DNA from: an uncultured Eubacteriales bacterium
GTDB taxonomy: Bacteria; Bacillota; Clostridia; Oscillospirales; Acutalibacteraceae
Length of the DNA stretch: 64,000 nt
Direction of reading: 5' to 3'
NCBI GenBank assembly: GCA_934394855.1
Contig: CAKRRH010000005.1
Span: forward strand, 41,941 to 105,940
Each line of letters starts with the position of its first letter. Within the stretch, counting starts at the first letter, position 1. The position numbers were made by a program, and so were the translations under genes. Shown here one piece after another: positions 18,096 through 27,274 of this stretch. The notes under the pieces are model-generated. The model saw only the letters and a list, made by a program, of their open reading frames with translations. It was not told the DNA's origin and searched no databases.

Positions 18096-18638
18096 ACGCT
18101 TTTTATTATAAACAGCATATTTTTCTATTCATTCGTCGGATTTTTGCTTGAAACAGCCTTTGCACTCATGACATCGGGCAAAATCATGAACCGAAAAACG
18201 ACCCGATTTCTCCCCTTTTGCCCTGTTTACGGAATCGGCGCAACAGTGTTCTATTTCACACTAACCCCGTTTTATGATTACCCGATAGCGGTCGCAATTT
18301 TGGGAATATCCGTCGGCACAACGATTGAATATATATTCGGCAAGACTATTTTGGATTTATTTCATGTTTATGTTTGGGATTACAGGTCGCTTAAATCTAA
18401 CTACAATCGGCTGATTGCGCCATATTTTTCGCTGATTTGGTGCGCTTTGTCGCTCATATTTATATATGCAGTTTCCCCCTTTGTTACTCCGATCATCTAC
18501 CGTTTTTCAGACATCACAAGTTATATTCTACTTGCAGTCATGACGATTGACACACTCTTTTCAATTGATATGTTAATTGCAATCGGCAACGGTGAAAATA
18601 GGGATAAATATATGTGTCCTGTGCTGAAAAGGGAATGA
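18096..18638 (+). CDS. CmpB-like (PF06541-type) membrane protein, unusual start
   Basis: A membrane protein of about 180 residues with five hydrophobic segments, resembling the putative ABC-transporter permease family CmpB (FFYSFVGFLLET, then RFLPFCPVYGIGAT, then TTIEYIFGK). The reading frame is open back to a stop at 18078 but has no ATG, GTG or TTG before TTG 18144. That TTG would discard the conserved YSFVGF residues. An ACG at 18096 lies 9 bases after AGAGAGG and is used here as the likely start; an ATT at 18105 is another choice. A start-codon mutation or sequencing error is possible. Confidence 0.6.
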   Translation, partial: TLFIINSIFFYSFVGFLLETAFALMTSGKIMNRKTTRFLPFCPVYGIGATVFYFTLTPFYDYPIAVAILGISVGTTIEYIFGKTILDLFHVYVWDYRSLKSNYNRLIAPYFSLIWCALSLIFIYAVSPFVTPIIYRFSDITSYILLAVMTIDTLFSIDMLIAIGNGENRDKYMCPVLKRE

Positions 18639-18639
18639 A

Positions 18640-18669
18640 AAAAGCTGTGAGTTTGAACTCACAGCTTTT
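18640..18669. terminator. Bidirectional terminator
   Basis: A perfect 14-bp inverted repeat (18640-18653 with 18656-18669) with AAAA and TTTT ends, between the convergent CmpB-like and transketolase genes. Confidence 0.85.
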
Positions 18670-18686
18670 AATATATTTATTATGGA

Positions 18687-19634
18687 TTATTTGCGGCTTA
18701 CTGCCAATTTTGCTTTCTCAACGATAGCCTTAGCCGACTGGCCGTAATATTCAAGCAACTGAACAGCAGGACCCGACGAGCCGAATTTGTCTTCCATTCC
18801 GACTCTGGTAACGGGCGTCGGCATTTTCTCTGACAATGTTTCGCAAACTGCGCTGCCAAGACCGCCGATGATCGAATGTTCCTCTGCGGTTACAACTGTT
18901 CCGCATTTCTTAGCATATTCAAGCACAAGCTCGTCATCAAGCGGCTTGATTGTATGAATGTTGATAACAGCGGCATCGATTCCGTCGTTTGCAAGCTCTT
19001 TTGCGGCAATGATCGCTTCGTTTACCATTAGACCTGTTGCGAAAATTGCAACGTCCTTGCCGTCCTTCATGACAATTCCCTTGCCCGGAACAAATTTGTA
19101 GGTAGCTTCATCGTTGAATACCGGAACTGCAAGTCTGCCGAAACGGAGATATACCGGTCCGTCTATTTCAGCCGCAGCAATGGTTGCCGCTTTTGCTTCA
19201 ACGCTGTCAGCAGGATTGATGATTGTCATTCCCGGAATTGTTCTCATGACCGCAATGTCTTCATTGCACTGGTGAGTTGCACCGTCTTCGCCGACCGACA
19301 CACCTGCGTGAGTTGCGCCGATTTTAACCGGCAGATGAGGATAGCCGATCGAGTTGCGAACCTGCTCAAAGGCACGGCCTGCCGCAAACATTGCAAAGCT
19401 GCTTGCAAAAACAAGCTTGCCTGTTGAGGCAATACCCGCCGCAATGCTCATCATGTTCTGCTCTGCGATTCCGCAGTCAAAGAAGTTCTCGGGATGAGCT
19501 TTTTTAAATTTACCTGTTCTTGTTGCCTCTGCCAAATCAGCGTCAAGAACTACCATGTCATTATGATTCTCATACAGCGCAAGCAAACCTTCGCCATAAC
19601 CGTCACGAGTTGCTTTTTTAATTATATCACTCAT
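18687..19634 (-). CDS. Transketolase, C-terminal section
   Basis: A 315-residue chain holding the pyrimidine-binding and C-terminal domains of a split transketolase (non-oxidative pentose phosphate pathway). FFDCGIAEQNMMSIAAGIAS carries the glutamate that activates thiamine diphosphate, VGEDGATHQCNEDI is the substrate loop, and the last domain contains VVTAEEHSIIGGLGSAV. It lies 33 bases after the N-terminal half and must form the active enzyme with it. Split transketolases are common in Clostridia and archaea. A C-terminal 1-deoxyxylulose-phosphate synthase-like homologue is less likely given the adjacent partner. Confidence 0.93.
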   Translation of the reverse strand: MSDIIKKATRDGYGEGLLALYENHNDMVVLDADLAEATRTGKFKKAHPENFFDCGIAEQNMMSIAAGIASTGKLVFASSFAMFAAGRAFEQVRNSIGYPHLPVKIGATHAGVSVGEDGATHQCNEDIAVMRTIPGMTIINPADSVEAKAATIAAAEIDGPVYLRFGRLAVPVFNDEATYKFVPGKGIVMKDGKDVAIFATGLMVNEAIIAAKELANDGIDAAVINIHTIKPLDDELVLEYAKKCGTVVTAEEHSIIGGLGSAVCETLSEKMPTPVTRVGMEDKFGSSGPAVQLLEYYGQSAKAIVEKAKLAVSRK

Positions 19635-19667
19635 TGTTGAAATGTTCCTTTCAAATTCAAGTCAAAA

Positions 19668-20513
19668 TTATTCCTGTTCAAGTTTGCTCAAAGCTGCATT
19701 AAGCTCATTCATTGCAATGCCATATTCCTCAGCATTCGGAGCTTTGCCGTGCCAGCCTGCCTGATTTTCCATATATGAAACGCCTTTGCCCTTGACGGAT
19801 TTTGCGATTATGCAAACAGGCTTGCCTGTGATGCGTTTTGCTTCGTCGAATGCAACCTCGATCTGCTCGAAATCGTTGCCGTCGATGTTGATTGTTTCCC
19901 AGCCGAATGCTTTGAATTTCTCATCGATCGGATAAGGCGAATTTACCTCGTCAAGTGAGCCGTCGATCTGAAGATTGTTGTAATCAACATATGCTACGAG
20001 GTTGTCAAGCTTTTTGTGAGCGGCAAACATTGCAGCCTCCCAAACCTGACCCTCTTCAATTTCACCGTCACCGAGGATTGTATATACACGATATTTATCC
20101 CCGCTGAGTTTTGCGCTGAGTGCCATTCCGCAAGCGCATGAAATGCCCTGTCCGAGCGAGCCTGCGCTCATGTCGATTCCGGGAATCGTTTTCATGTCCG
20201 GATGTCCCTGAAGCAATGCGCCCAAATGACGGAGCGATTTGATCTCCTCTGTCGGGAAATAGCCTCTGAGTGCAAGTGCCGCATAAAGCGCAGGCGCACA
20301 ATGACCTTTTGAAAGAACAAGTCTGTCACGACCCGGATCTTTCGGATTTTTCGGATCGATGTTCATTTCGCAGTTATAGAGATATGTTACAACCTCTGCG
20401 ATTGAAAGCGAGCCGCCCGGGTGGCCTGCCTTGGCGTTATATGTGCCCTCAATTACACCCATTCTGACCTTTGTTGCGAAGATTTCAAGTTCACGCAATT
20501 TGCTTTTGTCCAT
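19668..20513 (-). CDS. Transketolase, N-terminal section
   Basis: A 281-residue chain with the thiamine-diphosphate-binding domain. HPGGSLSIAEVVTYLYNCEM and DRLVLSKGHCAPALYAAL bind substrate phosphate and cofactor, and GDGEIEEGQVWEA begins the diphosphate-binding motif that ends at DYNNLQIDG. It is the first gene of a two-gene operon with the C-terminal section. AGGTAAAG lies just before the ATG. Together the halves interconvert xylulose-5-P, ribose-5-P, sedoheptulose-7-P, erythrose-4-P and glyceraldehyde-3-P. Confidence 0.94.
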   Translation of the reverse strand: MDKSKLRELEIFATKVRMGVIEGTYNAKAGHPGGSLSIAEVVTYLYNCEMNIDPKNPKDPGRDRLVLSKGHCAPALYAALALRGYFPTEEIKSLRHLGALLQGHPDMKTIPGIDMSAGSLGQGISCACGMALSAKLSGDKYRVYTILGDGEIEEGQVWEAAMFAAHKKLDNLVAYVDYNNLQIDGSLDEVNSPYPIDEKFKAFGWETINIDGNDFEQIEVAFDEAKRITGKPVCIIAKSVKGKGVSYMENQAGWHGKAPNAEEYGIAMNELNAALSKLEQE

Positions 20514-20558
20514 TACTTTACCTCCGGTATTTTTGCAATAATGTTTAAAAAATATTGT

Positions 20559-21380
20559 TTATCTGTTCATTACAAAATCGACAAATTCGGCAAACGCACC
20601 GTCTGCGCAGGTCTTTGTCGTAATATATTTCGCCAGCGGATAGAGTTCCTTTGGCGTATCCTTGACCCATGCGCCGAACGCACAGGTGACAAGCTCAATG
20701 TCATTATAAAAGTTGCCGATCGTATATATGTTCTCATTTGGAATATCAAAATGACGGGCAAGCTCATGAACCGCCGTGCCTTTGTTGATATTCTTGCGAA
20801 CACCCTCGAAAAACAGCTTTGATGTGCGAATCGTCTTGAAGTCGTCGTTTTTATATTTCCCGCTTTCAAGCTCGTCCGCAAATTCGATTATTTTAAGCAA
20901 AATTTCCTCATCATCCGCAATCAGCAACTTTGACCACGGCATTTTCTCTGCCTGCTCAAATGTCACATGAGTCCGCTCGACCTTTTCATAATCAAGGTGG
21001 TCGGTAACGACATGGTTATCTCTGATTACATATAAATCACGGTCGGAATAGACTTCAACTCCGGCAGTCGGAAATTTATTCATTATCTCGTGGGTAAACT
21101 CTTTGATTTCATCGGCGAGATAGATGTTATAGACCAGCTTTTCGTTATTATAATCATAAATCGCATGACCGTTGTTTACAATTATCGGGTCGGGAATGTC
21201 GATTGCTTCGGTGATGAACCGAGCCGCTTCAATTCCTCTTCCTGTCGCAACGGCAAATTTTCCGCCGAGTGAAGTAAATCGCTTGATTGCGTCGATATTT
21301 TCTTTCGGAATGTTATCCTGACGCTTATATAGTGTGCCGTCAAGATCGGTTACGATTAGATATTTGTCAAACCGTTTCAT
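20559..21380 (-). CDS. Cof-type HAD-IIB phosphatase
   Basis: A 273-residue HAD-superfamily phosphatase of the Cof type. Motif I is VTDLDGTLY (nucleophile first Asp), motif II is in VATGRG, the large IIB cap fills the middle, and motif IV GNFYNDIELV binds magnesium with an N-D pair. Such enzymes hydrolyse small sugar or cofactor phosphates; the substrate is not predictable. It follows the pseudouridine synthase gene by a few bases and ends the minus-strand run. An ATG (21380) directly follows a TTG (21383), and either could serve. Confidence 0.9.
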   Translation of the reverse strand: MKRFDKYLIVTDLDGTLYKRQDNIPKENIDAIKRFTSLGGKFAVATGRGIEAARFITEAIDIPDPIIVNNGHAIYDYNNEKLVYNIYLADEIKEFTHEIMNKFPTAGVEVYSDRDLYVIRDNHVVTDHLDYEKVERTHVTFEQAEKMPWSKLLIADDEEILLKIIEFADELESGKYKNDDFKTIRTSKLFFEGVRKNINKGTAVHELARHFDIPNENIYTIGNFYNDIELVTCAFGAWVKDTPKELYPLAKYITTKTCADGAFAEFVDFVMNR

Positions 21381-21386
21381 CAAAAA

Positions 21387-22331
21387 TTATGCTTTCTCCA
21401 TTCGATCTAATTTATTCAGCAACCGACTGAAATAGTCGGGCAATTCGCTTGTAAACTCCATATATTGTCCGTTTGGATGAATAAATCCAAGCGTTTTTGC
21501 ATGAAGACACTGTCCTTCAAAATCGCAAAGCGGATCATGCTTGCCATATAGGGGATCGTTGATTACGGGTCGGTTCAAATATGCCATGTGAACTCTGATT
21601 TGGTGGGTTCGTCCTGTTTCAAGCCGAAGCCTGATATGAGCATATTTCTCAAATTGGCGGATAAGCTCATAGTGAGTTACCGCATTTTTGGAATTTTTTG
21701 TTGTCACCGCCATTTTCACCCTGTCAACAGGATGACGGCCGATTGGGGCGTCAACGATTCCGCTTGTTTGCTTTAATGTGCCGCAAACCACCGATTCATA
21801 TTCCCTTTTAAAGGAATGGTCCTTGATTTGACGAGCCAAAAAGTTATGCGATTTATCGTTTTTTGCGACCATCAAAAGTCCGCTTGTGTCTTTGTCGATG
21901 CGGTGGACGATTCCCGGTCGCAAAACTCCGCCGATCCCGGACAATGAATCGCCGCAATGATAGAGCAATGCATTAACAAGCGTTCCGTTGTAGTTGCCCG
22001 GAGCCGGGTGAACCACCATTCCTTTTGGCTTGTTGACGATCAGCAAATCGTCGTCTTCATAGATTATGTCAAGCGGAATGCTTTCGGGCGTTGCCTTGTC
22101 GGGAACAGGATGAGGCAAAACGACCCCGATTATATCACCACAGGAAACAATGTCGCTTTTTGCGGCTGTTTTGCCGTTAAGCACAACATTTCCCGAAGTA
22201 ATCAATTTTGCGATTGCCGAGCGTGTGAGTGTGTCGTTAAGGTGTTCGGCAATATATTTGTCCAGTCTTATCGGATCGTCTTCCGAAACGGTAAGAATGA
22301 TGTTATCTTTTTGAGCTGTCTGATCCGACAT
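21387..22331 (-). CDS. RluD-type pseudouridine synthase
   Basis: A 314-residue RluA/RluD-family enzyme that isomerises uridine to pseudouridine, probably in 23S rRNA helix 69. An S4 RNA-binding domain (about 15-75) is followed by the catalytic domain with VNKPKGMVVHPAPGN and the active-site motif HRIDKDTSGLL. RLETGRTHQIRVHM is the third signature. The 5' end overlaps lspA by 29 bases, a classical Bacillus/Clostridium arrangement (ileS-lspA-rluD). Confidence 0.94.
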   Translation of the reverse strand: MSDQTAQKDNIILTVSEDDPIRLDKYIAEHLNDTLTRSAIAKLITSGNVVLNGKTAAKSDIVSCGDIIGVVLPHPVPDKATPESIPLDIIYEDDDLLIVNKPKGMVVHPAPGNYNGTLVNALLYHCGDSLSGIGGVLRPGIVHRIDKDTSGLLMVAKNDKSHNFLARQIKDHSFKREYESVVCGTLKQTSGIVDAPIGRHPVDRVKMAVTTKNSKNAVTHYELIRQFEKYAHIRLRLETGRTHQIRVHMAYLNRPVINDPLYGKHDPLCDFEGQCLHAKTLGFIHPNGQYMEFTSELPDYFSRLLNKLDRMEKA

Positions 22332-22836
22332 CTTTTGAACCGAAAAATCTTTTTTCTTTGAGCGAGTCGATTATTAAATATAAAACGAACAGCGCACAGC
22401 CGATGACGACACAGCAATCGGCAATATTGAAAACGAAAAAGTCAACAAATGTAAAATTTATGAAATCAATTACAAAACCACGAAAAATTCGGTCGATCAT
22501 GTTGCCGATTCCGCCCGAGACAATCAGCATAAGCGCAAAATTAACGAGCTTTTGCTCAATTTTCAGGCTGAAAAAAGCGTATATTGCAATGACCAAAAAG
22601 ACTGTTGTTGTGACTAAAAAAATCCATCTCTGGTCGGAAAACCAACCGAACGCCGCGCCCTCGTTTTGAACATAACGAAAGTCGATCACATATGGAATCA
22701 CGGTTGTTACAGCAGGCGGACGAGGCAAAAACCAATCAACAAGCCATTTTGAAATTTGATCCAAAACGAGCATCACAACTGCCATGATCACAGCTTGGAG
22801 CTTGATTTTTCTGATTTTTGTAATTTTTTCTTTCAA
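22303..22836 (-). CDS. lspA: Lipoprotein signal peptidase II
   Basis: A 177-residue membrane aspartyl protease that removes signal peptides from prolipoproteins. Four membrane segments are visible, with VLDQISKWLVD near the start, YVQNEGAAFGWF, and the catalytic aspartates in GGIGNMIDR and FNIADCCVVIG. Its substrates should include the lipoproteins encoded in this window (8590, 9185, 10308 and 49167 region genes). It lies between ileS and the overlapping pseudouridine synthase gene. Confidence 0.95.
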   Translation of the reverse strand: MKEKITKIRKIKLQAVIMAVVMLVLDQISKWLVDWFLPRPPAVTTVIPYVIDFRYVQNEGAAFGWFSDQRWIFLVTTTVFLVIAIYAFFSLKIEQKLVNFALMLIVSGGIGNMIDRIFRGFVIDFINFTFVDFFVFNIADCCVVIGCALFVLYLIIDSLKEKRFFGSKDVGSDSSKR

Positions 22837-22891
22837 CTCATTTCCTCCAAATTCATTGGGGCGTCTACATAATAATCATATTTCAACCAAA

Positions 22892-22923
22892 CTGCTTGCG
22901 AAACGGTTAATTTCCGCAAGCAG
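22892..22923 (-). terminator. Hairpin after ileS, possible weak terminator
   Basis: A 9-bp stem (22892-22900 with 22915-22923) with an inner AAA/TTT extension stands 38 bases downstream of ileS. Only a short TTTGGTT tract follows on the minus strand, so it may attenuate rather than stop transcription into lspA. Confidence 0.45.
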
Positions 22924-22960
22924 TCTGTATCCGTGCGGCTTTTTCGGCACAGATAATATT

Positions 22961-25741
22961 TTATTTCATAATGTCGGCACAGCGCTTGCAAAGAGTCGGG
23001 TGATCGGGATCGGAACCGACTGTTTCGCTGTAAACCCAGCATCTTTCGCACTTGTCGCCATGAGCATGAGCAACATTAACGCTGACAAACTCACCCTTAT
23101 ATTCACCGTCATTGCCCTCTTTGGTTTCAACCTCGGAAACGATGAACACCTTGCAAAGCTCTTCTTTTTCAGCGTCAAGCAGTTTGAAATCGTCGCCCTC
23201 TGCATATACTGTGACCTTTGCTTCAAGTGACGCACCGATAATTTTGTTAGCTCTTGCAATTTCGAGCGCTTTCTGAACATCTGAACGGAGCTGTTCGATT
23301 CTCGACCATTTTGCGATAAGAGCCTCGTCGTCCTCGATTACCGGTTTAGTCGGCAATTCGTTGAATACGACATTTTCGGTGTCTTCGCCGTCGATATGCG
23401 GCATATACTGCCAAATCTCATCACCTGTATATGCCAAAATCGGCGAGATCATGAGTGTGAGTGCCGAGAGAATTTTATATATCGTTGTCTGAGCGGCACG
23501 GCGGCTTTCGCTGTCTTTCTTTTCAACATAAAGTCTGTCTTTCAAAATGTCAAGATAGAAGTTTGACATATCGAGAATGCAGAAATTGTGGATTGCATGG
23601 TATGCAACATGGTATTCAAAGCTCTCAAAGCCCTCATTAACCGTCTTGATGAGGCGATTGAGGAGCATGAGCGCATATTTATCGATTTCAAAAAGCTTAT
23701 CGTCTGATACCATATCCTTATTCGGGTCAAAGTCACCGATATTGCCGAGAATAAATCTTGCGGTATTTCTGATTTTACGATAGCCTTCGCTCAACTGCTT
23801 CAAAATTTCATCGGAAATTCTGATGTCGGCATGATAATCGCTGGAAGCGACCCACAGACGGAGAATATCGGCGCCGTATTTCGGCACGATGTCGTCAGGG
23901 ATAATAACATTACCGAGTGATTTTGACATCTTTTTGCCTTCGCCGTCCACAACCCAACCGTGAGTTACGGTTGTCTTATATGGCGCAACGCCTTTGGTTG
24001 CAACAGATGTAAGGAGTGACGACTGGAACCAGCCGCGATATTGGTCGGCGCCCTCAAGATAAACATCAGCCGGATATTTGAGATAGGGGCGCTTTTGCAA
24101 AACTGCCGCATGAGTGCATCCCGAATCGAACCATACATCCATGATGTCTGATTCTTTCTTGAATTTGTCACAGCCGCACGAGCATTTATAACCCTCAGGC
24201 AAGAAATCCTTTGCGTCACGGCTATACCATGAATCTTCGCCCTCTTTTTCAAAAATGTCGGCGATGATGTTGATTGTGTCTTTATTAATAACCTCTTTGC
24301 CGCAATCTTCGCAGTAAAGAATCGGAATCGGAACACCCCAAATGCGCTGACGCGAAATGCACCAGTCGCTGCGGTCACGAACCATATTTGTAATGCGGGT
24401 TTCGCCCCATTCGGGAACCCATTTTACCTTTTGAATCTCGCTGATTGCATTATCCGCAAAATCCTTGATTGAGCAGAACCACTGTTCTGTCGCACGATAG
24501 ATGATCGGTGATTTGCAGCGCCAGCAATGAGGATATTGGTGAATGATTTTCTGAAGCGCAAAGAGAGCGCCTATTTCATCAAGATGAATTGCGATTTTCT
24601 TGTTTGCTTCGTCGGTTGTAAGACCTGCAAACTGACCTGCATCGGCTGTCAGAACGCCCTTGTGGTCAACCGGCACTACCATCGGGATTTCGGGGTATTT
24701 GCGGCATACTTCAAAGTCGTCAACACCAAATCCCGGAGCTGTATGAACACAGCCTGTACCGCTGTCAAGAGTTACATGATCTCCGACGATTACAAGCGAT
24801 TCGCGGTCGAGGAACGGATGAGCCGTCTTCATATATTCAAGATCCTTGCCCTTGACGGTTCCGACAACTTCATATTCGCTGATATTTGCCGCTTTCATTG
24901 TGCTGTCGGTAAGCTCAACCGCCATTACATAATATTCACCGTTTGCTTTTACAACCTGATAGTCATAGTTCGGACCGACGCAGATTGCAAGGTTGCCCGG
25001 CAATGTCCATGTTGTTGTGGTCCAAATTACAAAATATGTCTTATCAAGGTCGATGTTCATGTTTGAGAATACGCCTTTATCATCGGTAACCTTGAATTTT
25101 ACATAGATAGAATGGCACGGATCTTCGTTATATTCGATTTCGGCTTCAGCCAAAGCCGTCTGGCACTCTGGGCACCAATATACCGGTTTAAGACCCTTGT
25201 AGATGTATCCTTTTTCAGCCATGTCGCCGAATACACGAATCTGTTCGGCAACGAAGTCTTTTGTGAGGGTAAGATATGGATTATCCCATTCGCCCAAAAC
25301 GCCGAGGCGCTCGAACTGATGACGCTGGTCGTCAACAAATTTGAGTGCGAAATCACGGCAAATTTGGCGGAGTTTAAGCGGATTCATTGCCTCGGCAGAT
25401 TTAACGCCTGCGGCTTTTCTAGCTTTGAGCTCGGTCGGCAATCCGTGAGTATCATAACCCGGCACATATGGTGACTTAAAGCCTGTCATGTTTTTGTAGC
25501 GGACAATAAAATCCTTCAGGATTTTGTTGAGCGCCGTGCCCATGTGAATCTTTCCGTTTGCATAAGGAGGTCCGTCGTGCAGAACATACAACGGCTTGCC
25601 GTCGTTTTTCTCCATGAGTTTGTCGTAAACTTTGTTCTCCTGCCATTTTTTGAGCGTTTCCGGCTCTTTTTTGGCAAGTCCTGCTCTCATCGGGAAATCG
25701 GTCTTTGGCAGGTTAAGGGTATTGTTGTAATCCTGTGACAT
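22961..25741 (-). CDS. ileS: Isoleucyl-tRNA synthetase
   Basis: A 926-residue class Ia synthetase charging tRNA-Ile. The HIGH motif appears as PPYANGKIHMGTAL, the KMSKS loop as GEGKKMSKSLGNV, and the editing domain contains TTTTWTLPGN and GTGCVHTAPGFG. The C-terminal zinc knuckle CERCWVYSETVG with CKRCADIMK closes the chain. The gene lies 47 bases after divIVA in the division cluster. The usual T-box leader of Firmicutes ileS does not fit in that gap. Confidence 0.97.
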   Translation of the reverse strand: MSQDYNNTLNLPKTDFPMRAGLAKKEPETLKKWQENKVYDKLMEKNDGKPLYVLHDGPPYANGKIHMGTALNKILKDFIVRYKNMTGFKSPYVPGYDTHGLPTELKARKAAGVKSAEAMNPLKLRQICRDFALKFVDDQRHQFERLGVLGEWDNPYLTLTKDFVAEQIRVFGDMAEKGYIYKGLKPVYWCPECQTALAEAEIEYNEDPCHSIYVKFKVTDDKGVFSNMNIDLDKTYFVIWTTTTWTLPGNLAICVGPNYDYQVVKANGEYYVMAVELTDSTMKAANISEYEVVGTVKGKDLEYMKTAHPFLDRESLVIVGDHVTLDSGTGCVHTAPGFGVDDFEVCRKYPEIPMVVPVDHKGVLTADAGQFAGLTTDEANKKIAIHLDEIGALFALQKIIHQYPHCWRCKSPIIYRATEQWFCSIKDFADNAISEIQKVKWVPEWGETRITNMVRDRSDWCISRQRIWGVPIPILYCEDCGKEVINKDTINIIADIFEKEGEDSWYSRDAKDFLPEGYKCSCGCDKFKKESDIMDVWFDSGCTHAAVLQKRPYLKYPADVYLEGADQYRGWFQSSLLTSVATKGVAPYKTTVTHGWVVDGEGKKMSKSLGNVIIPDDIVPKYGADILRLWVASSDYHADIRISDEILKQLSEGYRKIRNTARFILGNIGDFDPNKDMVSDDKLFEIDKYALMLLNRLIKTVNEGFESFEYHVAYHAIHNFCILDMSNFYLDILKDRLYVEKKDSESRRAAQTTIYKILSALTLMISPILAYTGDEIWQYMPHIDGEDTENVVFNELPTKPVIEDDEALIAKWSRIEQLRSDVQKALEIARANKIIGASLEAKVTVYAEGDDFKLLDAEKEELCKVFIVSEVETKEGNDGEYKGEFVSVNVAHAHGDKCERCWVYSETVGSDPDHPTLCKRCADIMK

Positions 25742-25788
25742 TTATCCTTCCATCCTTCATGCAAAATATAGTAAAAAATTATATATAA

Positions 25789-26469
25789 TTATTTCTTTTT
25801 ATTCTGGTCATTGTTGTTTTTCTCAGCCTGTCTTGCCTCTTCGGCTTTCTGAGCGGCAATTTCCTGTTCATATGCCTCGACATTTTTGCTGAGCATCGGA
25901 GTTGATGTAAGACCCTCAAGATGCTCGCGATATTTATTTGCGATTTCTTCCTTGAAGCTCTTAACCTCGTCCTTTATATAGTTATATGTAAGCAACTGCT
26001 GATTCATTAGCTTATCAGCCTCGGCTTTTTTCTGTTTAGCCTTTTCTTCGGCGTCTGCAACGATCTTGTTTGCTCTCATTGTGGCATTGTCAAGCATCTC
26101 TCTTGTTTTTGCCTGAGTGTCGTTCATCAGCTTTTCGGCAGCCTCGTTTGATGTTTTTTCAAGCTCGTTCGCCTGTTTTGTTTTTTCGTCAAGCAATGCA
26201 TTTGCCTTGGTTTCGGCGTCGCTGATTATTGTATCAGCCGCTTTCTGTGCATTCAAAATTGCGGTTTTAACAGTGTCTTCCGATTTGCGATATTCTTCGA
26301 CCGATTCCGCCAAAACCTGAAGCTTTTGAACAAGCTCTTCATTTTGCTTTGTCAGCGCCTCAAAATCGTTTGCGACATCTTCGACAAATGCGTCAACATC
26401 AGACGCTTTTACGCCTGAAAAACCCATTTTCTGAAATTCAACTTCTCTGATCGTTTCTGCTGTATACAT
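25789..26469 (-). CDS. DivIVA-domain protein
   Basis: A 226-residue coiled-coil protein. The N-terminal DivIVA lipid-binding motif reads IREVEFQKMGFSGVKASDVDAFVEDVANDFE, but here the family FxxxxxGYD pattern is modified to QKMGFSGVKASDVD. A long Ala/Glu/Lys-rich coiled coil (about 40-170) follows, then a charged tail ending in NNNDQNKKK. DivIVA marks curved membrane at septa and poles. The ATG at 26469 is chosen because AAGGGAG lies 7 bases upstream; a start 16 codons earlier would be inside ylmH. Position after ylmH is conserved in Firmicutes. Confidence 0.9.
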   Translation of the reverse strand: MYTAETIREVEFQKMGFSGVKASDVDAFVEDVANDFEALTKQNEELVQKLQVLAESVEEYRKSEDTVKTAILNAQKAADTIISDAETKANALLDEKTKQANELEKTSNEAAEKLMNDTQAKTREMLDNATMRANKIVADAEEKAKQKKAEADKLMNQQLLTYNYIKDEVKSFKEEIANKYREHLEGLTSTPMLSKNVEAYEQEIAAQKAEEARQAEKNNNDQNKKK

Positions 26470-26494
26470 AAATAACACTCCCTTATAAAATCCT

Positions 26495-27274
26495 TTATAT
26501 TTTTTGTCTGGCGACAAGCACCGTTCTGTTCTTTTTTGTTTTGTCTTCTACCGAATCAATCATAAATTTGCCCTTTTTGCGAATCGTGATTACATCGCCG
26601 TTCGATATTCTTTTTGATGTATTATCGCACTCAATCCCGTTGACAAAACACAGCTTTGCCGTGATCATGTCAACCGCTTTTTCACGAGATGTATGACTTA
26701 GCGCCGCAACAATGCAATCGAGTCGGTTTGAAGCGACCGTTGACCGAATCAGCATAAACTTTGCCGATGTTTCATCGGTAAATTCATCAATAAATTCCGA
26801 TGTTATTCCGACCCTGCCGATTTTTTCAAGTTGCGATTTAACATGATTCGCAATCGACGAGTGAAGCATTATGACTGCGCCGTCACTTGATACAACAATA
26901 TCACCGACTCTGTCACGCTCGATTCCCAAGCTCATGATTGCGCCGAGATAATCGCGGTGCGACAGCGAATAGACAGGATTGTGACCGAGTTTTAAAATCA
27001 AAATCGGAAAATCAATGTCGTCTGCACTTTCAGCCCAATCGGGCAATGACGCAAAAATCAGCCGTTCGGCATTTTCATAGCCGCCGAAAAAGCAATATTT
27101 CACACCTTTGCCGAAATTCATGATAAAATCCTGCGAAATGAGATATTGTCTTACATTTGCCGCTTCCGGCTCAGACAGAAAACCGACAAAAGCCGGTGCG
27201 TTCTTTCTCTGCGCCATTTTCACAGCGTCCGCAATTCGGGCAAAAAGAACGGTGTAGTCGGAATTGTCACTCAT
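26495..27274 (-). CDS. YlmH family RNA-binding protein (S4 domain)
   Basis: A 259-residue YlmH-type protein. The N-terminal part has the YlmH fold (AFVGFLSEPEAANV, LGHNPVYSLSHRDYLGAIMSLGIERDRVGDI), and the last ~75 residues form an S4 RNA-binding domain (RLDCIVAALSHTSREKAVDMI). In Bacillus YlmH it has been linked to ribosome quality control and to cell division by location. Its ATG shares one base with the sepF stop, indicating tight coupling. ylmG (yggT), usually between sepF and ylmH, is absent here. Confidence 0.92.
   Translation of the reverse strand: MSDNSDYTVLFARIADAVKMAQRKNAPAFVGFLSEPEAANVRQYLISQDFIMNFGKGVKYCFFGGYENAERLIFASLPDWAESADDIDFPILILKLGHNPVYSLSHRDYLGAIMSLGIERDRVGDIVVSSDGAVIMLHSSIANHVKSQLEKIGRVGITSEFIDEFTDETSAKFMLIRSTVASNRLDCIVAALSHTSREKAVDMITAKLCFVNGIECDNTSKRISNGDVITIRKKGKFMIDSVEDKTKKNRTVLVARQKI

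Noticed and set aside
18687..20513. Transketolase broken by frameshift
   Set aside because: Both halves have their own ribosome sites and complete domain borders; split transketolase is normal in Clostridia.
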